The notes under the pieces: generated by a model
What the model saw: only the letters and a program-made list of their open reading frames with translations
Told to the model about the DNA's origin: nothing
The model's database searches: none
Shown here: positions 1 to 7,835 of the stretch, in pieces
Position numbering within the stretch: the first letter of the stretch is position 1
How the letters are laid out: the number at the start of each line of letters is the position of its first letter
Made by a program: the position numbers and the translations under genes
Source of the DNA: Verrucomicrobiia bacterium
Lineage (GTDB): Bacteria > Verrucomicrobiota > Verrucomicrobiia > Verrucomicrobiales > Akkermansiaceae
Assembly: GCA_030430455.1 (NCBI GenBank)
Contig: JAUIJB010000022.1
Location: 1 to 48,990, forward strand
DNA length: 48,990 nt
Reading direction: 5' to 3'

Positions 1-118
1 TCGCACGCCGGAGGGCCCGCGGCTACCGTCGGTTCGATAACTTCCGAGCCATCGCCTACTGGATCGCTGGCGGCCTTGAAATCAAAACGGCTCATGCTTC
101 AACCCACTAAATTCTCGG
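1..118 (+). mobile_element. Right end of an insertion sequence (ISL3-like), cut by window start
   Basis: A transposase tail read on the plus strand stops at 108-110. The opposite-strand surface-protein gene loses its normal LamG continuation at the same place, its reading frame ending in the overlap. Together these place an element boundary between about 108 and 120. The outer tip appears to be the stretch around 100-118 (AACCCACTAAATTCTC). The other end, the inverted repeat partner and the target duplication lie outside the window, so the exact edge and the family cannot be confirmed. Confidence 0.55.
3..110 (+). CDS. Transposase, C-terminal fragment (5' end outside window)
   Basis: Thirty-five codons are open in frame from base 3 to a TAA stop at 108-110. 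The peptide contains an ARGYRRFDNF stretch followed by a hydrophobic AIAYWIAGG segment. This resembles the extreme C-terminus of ISL3-type DDE transposases, which commonly end in an ARGFRxFxNYR motif followed by a short hydrophobic strand. The catalytic domain would be upstream of the window. Its stop codon overlaps the stop of the opposing gene, as expected if this element inserted into that gene. The family assignment comes from remembered motif resemblance only. Confidence 0.5.
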   Translation, partial: ARRRARGYRRFDNFRAIAYWIAGGLEIKTAHASTH

Positions 119-1714
119 GAGCGCCTGCAGCAGGTTGCTGCCGAGGTTCACGTAGTCGCTGGTGCCCTTGGCACCGCCGCCGAGGGTCACCCCGTTCGCG
201 CCGATGGTGGACGAGTTGCCGAGGTCGGCCGCGCTGTCGTTGAGGATCTGGGCGTCGGAGGAGCCGACCGAGTCGCTCAGGTCGCCGTTGAAGCTCCAGC
301 GGTGGATGAGCTTCGGCATCATCGGTGTCCAGTCCGGGTCGTTGGGGTCGGACCCCGCCAGCATTTCCGCCTCGTTGTCGAAGTCGTCGCCGTCGGGGTT
401 GGCGCTGCCGGGTCCGCCCTGGCCGGCGTCTCCCTTCAGCACGTCGAGTTCGCCCGGGTCGATCACGCCGTCCTGGTTGCTGCCGGTGGCGAATTGTTCC
501 TCCCAGCCGTCGCTGAGGTTGTCGAAGTCGGCGTCCGGCCAGTCGCTGGCGTCGTCCGGGAAGGTGTCGCTTTCGAACTCGAGCAGGTCGGCGCTGAAGT
601 CACCGTCGAAGTCGCCGCTGCCGTCGCTGACGCCGATGTCGCCGAAGTAGATGACCTCCCAGGCATCCTTGAGGCCGTCCGTGTCGGTGTCGGGCCAGTC
701 GGTGTCGTCGTCGGGGTCGGTGCCGGCGGCCTCCTCCTCCTCGTTGGTGGCGTCGTCGAAGTCGAAGTCGCCGGAGCCGTCCTCGTCGAGGTTGCCGAAG
801 TTGTCGAGTTCCCAGGCATCGGAAAGGCCGTCGGTGTCGCTGTCGTCAGTCACCGAGAGGATGCCGGTGTCGGCATTGTAGGCGTAGAAAAGCCCGCCGC
901 CGATGGCCTGGATCCAGATCCGCCGTCCCGCGAAGTCGTCGGGGTCGGTGAAGCCGATCACCGTGAAGGTCTCGCCGTGGGTGAAGATGTCGGCCGCGAC
1001 GATCTGCCAGCTGTCGCCGAGGGTGGTGCCGGCGCTGCTGACATCGAAGGCGAAGTCGCCGTTGATCGCGGTGGCGGCGCCGGTGCCGGAGATGGCGTTG
1101 TTGACGCCGCTGGCGCCGATCACGAAGTTCAGCACTGCGTCGTCGGCCAGCGTGAAGCGGCCGTTGTTGACGAGGTTGCCGTTGAAGGTGTTGGCGGGGG
1201 ACAGCAGGGTGAGGATGGAGGCGGTCCCGTCGCTGCCGGGGTTGGTGATCGTCGCGCTGCCGGCGATGTCGGCGAGGACATTGATGGGGCCCTGCTTGGC
1301 GTAGATTTCGGAGTCGGAGACGACGGTGATGTCGCCATCCAGGTTGAAGTTGTCGGCGCTGCCCTGGCCGTGGGAGATCATGCCCCCGTCCAGGATCAGG
1401 TTGTTGACCGTGATCGTGCCGGTGTTTCCGAGGCCCTTGTAGAACAGCCCCTGGGCGTAGCCGTTGGTGTTGTTGACGGTGAGGGAGTCGCCCTGAAAGG
1501 TGTGGTCGTCGCCGTCGGGCGGAGTCCGCAGGGTGAAGTCACCGGTGAAGTAGTCGTTGCCGGCGGTGGGCGCGGCGGCGCTGTCCCAGTTGCCGGCGGC
1601 ATTGAACGAGCTGTTTCCGAAGCCGTCCGAGACGGTCAGGGTGACGTCGGCGGCGAGAAGTGGCTGGGCCCCGGTCAGGAGCAAGCCGATCGCGAGCGGG
1701 TATTTCGGGTTCAT
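107..1714 (-). CDS. Secreted surface protein with acidic D-rich repeats and LamG start, truncated by IS
   Basis: The 535-residue product begins with a signal peptide (MNPKYPLAIGLLLTGAQPLLAA). Residues about 25-290 are a beta-strand-rich region of the autotransporter-associated/PEP-CTERM style (GNWDSAAAPTAGN, then TFQGDSLTVNN and NNLILDGG). Residues about 290-460 are strongly acidic, with repeated DTDGLxDAWE and GTDPDD-like units that probably bind calcium as thrombospondin type 3 repeats do. The last 70 residues open a LamG/concanavalin-like domain (KLIHRWSFNGDLSDSVG, then YVNLGSNLLQALP). That domain normally runs well over 100 residues more, but the frame ends after LP with three foreign codons and TAG. 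The truncation coincides with an insertion-sequence end, so this is probably a disrupted gene whose 3' part lies beyond the element. Function is unknown; a cell-surface or secreted role is inferred. Confidence 0.75.
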   Translation of the reverse strand: MNPKYPLAIGLLLTGAQPLLAADVTLTVSDGFGNSSFNAAGNWDSAAAPTAGNDYFTGDFTLRTPPDGDDHTFQGDSLTVNNTNGYAQGLFYKGLGNTGTITVNNLILDGGMISHGQGSADNFNLDGDITVVSDSEIYAKQGPINVLADIAGSATITNPGSDGTASILTLLSPANTFNGNLVNNGRFTLADDAVLNFVIGASGVNNAISGTGAATAINGDFAFDVSSAGTTLGDSWQIVAADIFTHGETFTVIGFTDPDDFAGRRIWIQAIGGGLFYAYNADTGILSVTDDSDTDGLSDAWELDNFGNLDEDGSGDFDFDDATNEEEEAAGTDPDDDTDWPDTDTDGLKDAWEVIYFGDIGVSDGSGDFDGDFSADLLEFESDTFPDDASDWPDADFDNLSDGWEEQFATGSNQDGVIDPGELDVLKGDAGQGGPGSANPDGDDFDNEAEMLAGSDPNDPDWTPMMPKLIHRWSFNGDLSDSVGSSDAQILNDSAADLGNSSTIGANGVTLGGGAKGTSDYVNLGSNLLQALPRI

Positions 1715-2156
1715 GGATGGTTCGGGATTGAATGGATCGGGGACTATGACTTTGAACGGCGGCGCCAGCCGGGCGCCCCATCCAACGAGTCATGCAAGAA
1801 CGAGTGGCACAATCTAGGGACCAATCGCCTTGGAGAAGAAAGTATGAAACTGATTTTTTGCGGAATTCTCACCGTGGTCTGCCGAATCGGCAAAACCCGC
1901 GGTGCTCGGGTCCCGCAGGCGAGCTTGGAGCCGGCCGTCCGCGACGAGCGGGAGAGGTCGGGCGCCGTGGCGTTTTGGGTTCATGCCCCGGGCTCGGTTC
2001 CTGCATCCCGGATGGCGGGTCTTGCGACATTCGAGAGGAGAAATCCCAGCCAACAAAGCGGCGACGCACCATCGACTTCTGTGGCCGCGGCCAGTGGGCG
2101 GGAACTTGTTCTGGAGAACGGCCACGAAGCGGCGCTAGCGTGTCGCCACCCTGACG
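1715..2156. other. Intergenic region between divergent genes
   Basis: This 442-base stretch separates two divergently read secreted-protein genes and should hold both promoters. Short open frames on both strands (for example 1792-2154) show no recognisable domain and look like chance frames. The sequence around 1800-1870 is less GC-rich than its surroundings. No convincing -35/-10 pair, tRNA or hairpin terminator was found. Confidence 0.4.
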
Positions 2157-4016
2157 ATGAGACCCTGGATGGCCCTGATCTGCTGCGCCGGCGTGCCTGG
2201 TCACGCCGCCGAGCTCGGCTTCGTCGACCGGACGCAGGAGGCCGGTCTGGGCTACCTGCAGCACCGGTATCCCGACAGCGGCCCCGGGGCCGTGGCCGAT
2301 TTTCAGACCTATTTTTCCGGCGGTGCGGCGGCGGGCGACTACGACAACGACGGCCACGTCGATCTCTACGTCACGCGGATGGACGCCACCGACATCCTGT
2401 TCCGCAACCTCGGCGACGGCACCTTCGCGGATGCCACCGCCGCGGCCTTCGGCACGCCACGCAACCTGAAGTCCAACGGTTGCGCCTGGGGGGACATCGA
2501 CAACGACGGCGACCTCGACCTCTACGTCACCACCCTCTTCTCCACCGGCTACCTGCTCTACATCAACGACGGTGACGGCGGCTTCCGCGAGGAGTCCTAT
2601 CAGCGCGGGGCCAAGGTCTTCTCGATCGACAGCCACTTCGGCCAGAGCGTCGCCTTCGGTGACTACGACCTCGACGGCTTCCTCGACTTCCATGTCACCG
2701 AGTGGCGCTACGCCGCCCAGAACCCGGGCGGCAGGCCGCACAACAACCGCCTCCTGCGCAACCTCGGCGCGGCCCAGCCCGGCCACTTCACCGACGTCAC
2801 CGTGGCGGCCGGGGTGGCGACCGACGACCTGACCCCCTTCCTTCCCGAGGCCGACTCGCAGGGATACGCGCCGCGATTCAGTGACATCGACCACGACGGC
2901 TGGCCCGACCTCCTGCTGACCTCCGACCACGGCACCAGCCGGCTGTTCTGGAACGACGGCGACGGCACCTTCACCGACGGCACCGAGGCGGCCGGGGTCG
3001 GCACGGACCAGTTCGGCATGGGCTCGGCGGTCGGCGACTTCGACATGGACGGCGACCTCGACTGGTTCGTCAGCTCGATCTACGAGGCGTTCAGCCCCAT
3101 CGCGAGGAGTGGCAACCGCCTTTACCGCAACGACGGTGGGCGCGCCTTCAGCGACGCCACCGATGCGGCGGGGGTGCGCGACGGCGGCTGGGGCTGGGGC
3201 GCGTCCTTCGCCGATTTCGACCACGACGGCGACCTCGACCTGATCCAGACGAATGGCGCGGATTTTCCCTTCTACCCGGAGAACTCCGCCGGTTTCGAGG
3301 ACGACCCGACCCGGTTGTGGCGCAACGACGGCAGCGGCGGCTTCGACGAGGTGGCCGCGGCCGCGGGGGTCGTCGACACGGCCGCGGGCAAGGGGCTGCT
3401 GACCTTCGACTACGACGGCGACGGTGACCTCGACGTGTTCATCGTCAACAACGGCGGCGCCCCGGTGCTCTACGAGAACACCGGCGCCGACGGTTCGGAC
3501 TGGCTGATCATCCGGCCGGTCGGCACCCGCTCGAACCGGCAGGGACTGGGGGCGCGGGTCAGCGTCGTCCCCGAATCCGGCGACGCACCGCTGGTGCGCG
3601 AGGTCAGCGGGGGCAGCAACTTCCTCGGCCAGGACGAGGTCATGGCCCACTTCGGGCTGGGGGAGATCGCGGGCGACACGGTCGCCACGGTGCGCATCGA
3701 GTGGCCCGGCGGGGCGGTGCAGACGCTGTGCGAGGTCCCGATCAACCAAAGTCACCTGGTGGCCGAGCCCGACGGCGCCGCGGCTGGGGGCATGCAGCTC
3801 CGCCTCAGCCGCGAGCCGGGGGGAGGTCTGCGCCTCACCTGGAACGCCGTGGTGGGCGGGCATTATGAGCTTGAGGTGGGCAGCGACTTGGCCGACTCAG
3901 GGTGGAGCGCGTGCCGCTCGATCTGCGCGGAGGCCAGCGAGGTTTCCGTCGTCCTCGCGCCGGACGAACTCACCCGCTACGGTGACCGGGCCTTCTTCCG
4001 GGTCGTCGAGCACTGA
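2157..4016 (+). CDS. CRTAC1-like secreted FG-GAP/VCBS beta-propeller protein with ASPIC/UnbV domain
   Basis: The 619-residue protein has a short signal peptide (MRPWMALICCAGVPGHAA). Seven DxDxDG calcium-binding motifs follow in order (GDYDNDG, GDIDNDG, GDYDLDG, SDIDHDG, GDFDMDG, ADFDHDG, FDYDGDG), as expected for a seven-bladed integrin-like propeller. Residues about 450-540 form an ASPIC/UnbV domain (SNRQGLGARV, then GGSNFLGQ and HFGLGE). The last 75 residues are a small module (LRLTWNAVVGGHYELE, ending FFRVVEH) resembling one at the end of the next protein. An in-frame stop at 2136 fixes ATG 2157 as the first start. The stop is followed directly by the ATG of a haloperoxidase-like gene, implying co-translation. 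Members of this family are extracellular; the binding partner is unknown. Confidence 0.85.
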   Translation: MRPWMALICCAGVPGHAAELGFVDRTQEAGLGYLQHRYPDSGPGAVADFQTYFSGGAAAGDYDNDGHVDLYVTRMDATDILFRNLGDGTFADATAAAFGTPRNLKSNGCAWGDIDNDGDLDLYVTTLFSTGYLLYINDGDGGFREESYQRGAKVFSIDSHFGQSVAFGDYDLDGFLDFHVTEWRYAAQNPGGRPHNNRLLRNLGAAQPGHFTDVTVAAGVATDDLTPFLPEADSQGYAPRFSDIDHDGWPDLLLTSDHGTSRLFWNDGDGTFTDGTEAAGVGTDQFGMGSAVGDFDMDGDLDWFVSSIYEAFSPIARSGNRLYRNDGGRAFSDATDAAGVRDGGWGWGASFADFDHDGDLDLIQTNGADFPFYPENSAGFEDDPTRLWRNDGSGGFDEVAAAAGVVDTAAGKGLLTFDYDGDGDLDVFIVNNGGAPVLYENTGADGSDWLIIRPVGTRSNRQGLGARVSVVPESGDAPLVREVSGGSNFLGQDEVMAHFGLGEIAGDTVATVRIEWPGGAVQTLCEVPINQSHLVAEPDGAAAGGMQLRLSREPGGGLRLTWNAVVGGHYELEVGSDLADSGWSACRSICAEASEVSVVLAPDELTRYGDRAFFRVVEH

Positions 4017-6122
4017 ATGGAATCACCGCCCCCGCCACCGACCGTGACCAAGCCGCAATCCCCAATGCATCGAATGGACCGAGCCGGAGACTGGAGGCGA
4101 CGGATTGCACGCGGGCTCCTGCCCGCCGCCATGGTCGCCGCCATCGTGCCTGCCGCGGCCCGGGCGGAGTCCATCGCCCGCACCTGGAACGAGGCGAACC
4201 TCGCCGCGATCCGCATCGACTTTCCGGCGCCGACCGTGCATGCCCGCAACCTGTTCCACACCTCGGTGGCGATGTGGGACGCCTGGGCGGCCTACGACGC
4301 GACCGCGGTGGGCTACTGCCACAACGAGTCGGCGGTGCCGCAGGGGGTCACGCTCGACGAGGCCCGGCGCGAGGCGATCAGCCACGCCGCCTACCGCGTC
4401 CTCGCGCACCGCTACGCGCTGTCGGTCAACGCCGCGACCACCCTGGCCGAGCTCGACGGCCTGATGGACTCGCTCGGCTACGACCGCAGCGACACCTCGA
4501 CGGACGGCCCGGGCGCGGCCGCGGTCGGCAACCGGGTGGCCGCCTCGCTGCTCGCCTTCGCCGCCTCGGACCAGTCACGCGAGGACAGCCTCTACGACGA
4601 CCCCGACTACACGCCGGTCAACCAGCCCCTGATCCTGGCCAACCCCGGCACGCCGATCAGCGACCCGAACCGCTGGCAGCCGCTGGCTTTCGACGTCGCG
4701 ATGACCCAGAACGGCCAGCAGGCCGACAAGGTCCAGATCTTCGTCGGCTCCCACTGGGGCGCCGTGCGACCCTTCGCGCTCCACCTCGCCGAGGGTGAGT
4801 CGATCTACCACGACCCGGGCCCGCCGCCGCAGTACCTCGGCGAGGGCGATGCCGACTACCGGGCGGGCAGTCTCAAGGTTCTCGAGCTGAGCAGCCACCT
4901 CGACCCCGACGACGGCGTGATGATCGACATCTCTCCCGGGGCGATCGGCAACAACGAGCTCGGCGAGAACGACGGCGCGGGCTACGCGGTGAACCCGACG
5001 ACCGGGCTTCCCTATGCCCCGAACTGGGTCAAGAGGGGCGACTTCGGCCGGGTGGTCGCCGAATTCTGGGCCGACGGGCCGTCGTCGGAGACCCCGCCCG
5101 GGCACTGGAACTCAATCGCCAACGACACCGTCGACCACCCGGACTTCGAGCGCCGCTTCATGGGGGCGGGGCCGGAGCTCGACGTCCTCGAGTGGGACGT
5201 GCGGATGTACTTCGCGCTCAATGCCGCCCTCCACGACGCGGCAGTGTCGACCTGGTGGTGCAAGGCGCACTACGACTACGTGCGGCCGATCTCGAGCATC
5301 CGCTGCCTGGCCCAGACCGGCCAGTCGAGCGACCCGGGCGGGCTCGGCTACCACCCGGACGGCATCCCGCTGGTGCCGGGCCTGGTCGAGGAAATCACCT
5401 TCACCTCGACGCTGCCGGGCGGAAAGCACCAGGAGTTGACCGGCCTCGAGGGCAAGATCGCGGTGTACACCTGGCCGGGCGAGCCGCAGGACCCGGAGGG
5501 CGAATACTCGGGGGCCGAGTGGATCCTCGCCGAGAACTGGCTGCCCTACCAGCGCGACACCTTCGTGACCCCTGCCTTCGCCGGCTACACCTCGGGTCAC
5601 AGCGGGTTCAGCCGGGCCGCCGCGGAGGTGCTGACCCGGATCACCGGCAGCGCGTTCTTTCCCGGCGGCCTGATGGGCTACACCTACGCGGCGGGCGACC
5701 TCGAGTTCGAGCTCGGCCCGACCAGCGACGTCGAGCTGCAGTGGGCGACCTACTACGACGCCGCGGACCAGGCCGGCATCTCGCGGCTCTACGGCGGCAT
5801 CCACGTGCCGGCCGACGACGGCCCGGGGCGGCGGATCGGCTCCGCCTGCGGTATCGACGCGTGGAACCTCGCCGTCAAATACTACGATGGCAGTATTCTG
5901 TCGGAACCCTTCCGGGCGACCATCGCGCATGCGGGTCCGGGCTCGTTCCGCTTGGGCTGGACGGCCGAGCGGGGGCTCTACTACCAGGTCCAGCAGAGGG
6001 TCGGGGACGGCTTCAGCGACCTCGGCGACCCGGTCCAGGCGCTCGGCGACCTCGAGGCGATGGACGTGGCGAGCGGAGATCCGAGTGGGATCTTCCGGGT
6101 GCTCAGCACGGTGGGTCCCTGA
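4017..6122 (+). CDS. Vanadium-dependent haloperoxidase / PAP2-type secreted enzyme
   Basis: The 701-residue product belongs to the vanadium haloperoxidase/acid phosphatase fold. All vanadate-pocket positions of fungal chloroperoxidase appear with the same spacing: Lys416 and Arg423 (KAHYDYVR), Ser526-Gly527-His528 (TSGHSGF), and Arg590 and His596 (RLYGGIH). Known relatives oxidise halides with hydrogen peroxide, although some act as phosphatases, so halogenation is inferred. The ATG at 4017 abuts the upstream stop. In-frame ATGs at 4065 and 4074 would shorten a long N-terminal extension before the signal-like segment (LLPAAMVAAIVPAAARA). The C-terminus (FRLGWTAERGLYYQVQ, ending GIFRVL) resembles the tail of its neighbour. 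The protein is probably exported and works together with the CRTAC1-like partner. Confidence 0.85.
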   Translation: MESPPPPPTVTKPQSPMHRMDRAGDWRRRIARGLLPAAMVAAIVPAAARAESIARTWNEANLAAIRIDFPAPTVHARNLFHTSVAMWDAWAAYDATAVGYCHNESAVPQGVTLDEARREAISHAAYRVLAHRYALSVNAATTLAELDGLMDSLGYDRSDTSTDGPGAAAVGNRVAASLLAFAASDQSREDSLYDDPDYTPVNQPLILANPGTPISDPNRWQPLAFDVAMTQNGQQADKVQIFVGSHWGAVRPFALHLAEGESIYHDPGPPPQYLGEGDADYRAGSLKVLELSSHLDPDDGVMIDISPGAIGNNELGENDGAGYAVNPTTGLPYAPNWVKRGDFGRVVAEFWADGPSSETPPGHWNSIANDTVDHPDFERRFMGAGPELDVLEWDVRMYFALNAALHDAAVSTWWCKAHYDYVRPISSIRCLAQTGQSSDPGGLGYHPDGIPLVPGLVEEITFTSTLPGGKHQELTGLEGKIAVYTWPGEPQDPEGEYSGAEWILAENWLPYQRDTFVTPAFAGYTSGHSGFSRAAAEVLTRITGSAFFPGGLMGYTYAAGDLEFELGPTSDVELQWATYYDAADQAGISRLYGGIHVPADDGPGRRIGSACGIDAWNLAVKYYDGSILSEPFRATIAHAGPGSFRLGWTAERGLYYQVQQRVGDGFSDLGDPVQALGDLEAMDVASGDPSGIFRVLSTVGP

Positions 6123-6248
6123 GGGTCGATGTGGGTCGTCGTGCAGCCCGAATTCACCCGCTTGCCTTGACAGGCCGGGGTCGGGGACCGCGTTTGTAGG
6201 CATGGTCGCAGCCGCCCGGCCCGGACGCCCCAACCGTTGCCCAACCGC

Positions 6249-6845
6249 ATGTCGATTTTCCGCACACGCCGAACCTACAAGCCCGCCGCCATGGACCCGG
6301 AGCGGCCGGTCCCCCGCGAGGTGCTCGAGGAGTTGCTCGAGGACGCCCACTGGGCGCCGTCGCACGGGCTGACGCAGCCGTGGCGCTTCCACGTCTTCCG
6401 CACGCCGGAGTCGCGCGCGGAGCTGGCCGGGCAGCTGGTGGCGCTCTATGACCGCGCGATTCCCGGGCCGGAGCGCGACCCGGCCAAGCGCGCCAAGCTC
6501 GCCGGCGGGCCGCGTCGGGCGCCGGTGGTGGTTGCCGTGGTTGCGCGGATCGAGCCGGACGGGAAGATCCCCGAGTGGGAGGAGCTCGCCGCGGTTTCCT
6601 GCGCGGCGCAGAATTTCATGCTGTCGGCGCACCAGCGGGGGCTCGGCAGCTTCTGGAGCACCCCGCCGGTGGCCTGCTCGCGCGAGCTGGTCGAGTGGCT
6701 CGGCCACGCCGGTGATGACGGTGACGGCGATGACGAATACCGTGCGCTCGGGCTGCTCTACCTCGGCTGGCCGCTTGCCGGGGAGGCGGCACCGCGCTCG
6801 GTCCGCGCGCCGCTGGCCGAGCGGGTGACCTGGCACGGCGAGTGA
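6249..6845 (+). CDS. Nitroreductase family FMN-dependent oxidoreductase
   Basis: The product is about 198 residues. It starts with MSIFRTRRTYKP and carries the family's early helix and loop (VLEELLEDAHWAPSHGLTQPWRF), which most resembles the YdjA/TM1586-like branch. The middle has the expected SCAAQNFMLSAHQRGLGSFW segment and the end the GLLYLGWP strand. Members bind FMN and reduce nitro or quinone compounds with NAD(P)H; the natural substrate cannot be read from sequence. ATG 6249 is preferred, while a TTG four codons upstream (6237) is possible. A perfect TTGACA lies at 6167-6172, but no good -10 follows at the right distance. No Tat or Sec leader is present, so the enzyme should be cytoplasmic. 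Confidence 0.85.
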   Translation: MSIFRTRRTYKPAAMDPERPVPREVLEELLEDAHWAPSHGLTQPWRFHVFRTPESRAELAGQLVALYDRAIPGPERDPAKRAKLAGGPRRAPVVVAVVARIEPDGKIPEWEELAAVSCAAQNFMLSAHQRGLGSFWSTPPVACSRELVEWLGHAGDDGDGDDEYRALGLLYLGWPLAGEAAPRSVRAPLAERVTWHGE

Positions 6846-6897
6846 GCCGACCCCGTCCCGATCCTGACCCCGAGGCGAAAGCCCGTCCCCCAGACCG

Positions 6898-7791
6898 ATG
6901 ACCGCAATGAATCCATCCCACCCCATTCCCCAGGAGGCCTTCGACTGGTATGACGAGTATGCCCACGGCGTGATCGATCGCCGCACCTTCACGAACCGGC
7001 TGGCGACGATCACCACCGCCACGCTGACCATGGGCACCCTGCTCGGCGCCTTGATGCCCGACTACGCCGCGGCCGGGCAGGTCTCCTTCAACGACCCGGA
7101 CATCCGGGCCCGCTACGAGAACTTCGAGTCGCCCCAGGGCCATGGTGAGGGTCGCGGATACCTGGTGGTGCCGACCAAGCTCGAGGGCAGGGGCCCGACG
7201 GTGCTGGTGGTCCACGAGAACCGTGGGCTGAACCCCTACATCAAGGACGTCGCCCGCCGCCTGGCCAAGGCCGGCTTCGTGGCCTTCGCGCCGGACGGGC
7301 TGCATCCGGTGGGCGGATACCCCGGCAACGACGACGAGGGGCGCGCGATGCAGTCGAGGATGGACCGCGCCAAGCTCGAGCAGGACTTCATCGCCGCCGC
7401 CCGTTTCCTCAAGCAGCACCCGTCGGGCAGCGGCCGCCTCGGGGCGGTGGGCTTCTGCTTCGGCGGCTACATCGTCAACATGCTCGCCGCGGTGATCCCC
7501 GGCGAGCTCGACGCCGGCGTCCCCTTTTACGGCACTCCCGCCGCCAAGGAGCTGCGCGGGAACATCAGGGGCCCGCTGATGATCCAGCTTGCCGGGCTCG
7601 ATCGGCGCGTCAATGCCAGCTGGCCGGAATACGAGGAGGACCTCGAGGCCGCCGGGGCCGACTACGTGATGCACCTCTATCCGGAGGCCAATCATGGGTT
7701 CCACAACGACTCGACGGGTCGCTACGACAAGGAGAAGGCCGAGCTCGCCTGGCAGCGGACGGTCGAGTTCTTCAACAAGCACCTCGGCTGA
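6898..7791 (+). CDS. Dienelactone hydrolase family protein with Tat-like leader
   Basis: The 297-residue alpha/beta hydrolase carries the dienelactone hydrolase triad: Cys187 in GFCFGGY, Asp235 in LAGLDRR and His266 in EANHGFH. The cysteine nucleophile separates this family from serine esterases. The region HENRGLNPYIKDVARRLA and the FAPDG strand are typical. The N-terminus has an IDRRTFTNRL segment (twin arginine at 28-29) followed by a hydrophobic stretch ending near AAAG. This resembles a Tat signal set behind a 25-residue acidic extension, the layout of YghX-like enzymes. An alternative ATG lies at 6907. It sits 52 bases after the nitroreductase gene and may be co-transcribed. The substrate is unknown. 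Confidence 0.85.
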   Translation: MTAMNPSHPIPQEAFDWYDEYAHGVIDRRTFTNRLATITTATLTMGTLLGALMPDYAAAGQVSFNDPDIRARYENFESPQGHGEGRGYLVVPTKLEGRGPTVLVVHENRGLNPYIKDVARRLAKAGFVAFAPDGLHPVGGYPGNDDEGRAMQSRMDRAKLEQDFIAAARFLKQHPSGSGRLGAVGFCFGGYIVNMLAAVIPGELDAGVPFYGTPAAKELRGNIRGPLMIQLAGLDRRVNASWPEYEEDLEAAGADYVMHLYPEANHGFHNDSTGRYDKEKAELAWQRTVEFFNKHLG

Positions 7792-7835
7792 GCCGCGCGG
7801 GCTCCGGGGCATTTCCAGCCGATTCCAACCACACC

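Noticed and set aside
1792..2154. A 120-codon frame in the first intergenic region
   Set aside because: No domain, no ribosome site, biased composition, and an equally long frame on the other strand.
6167..6205. Strong promoter for the nitroreductase gene from a perfect TTGACA
   Set aside because: No acceptable -10 lies 16-18 bases downstream; the nearest TTGTAG is 21 bases away.
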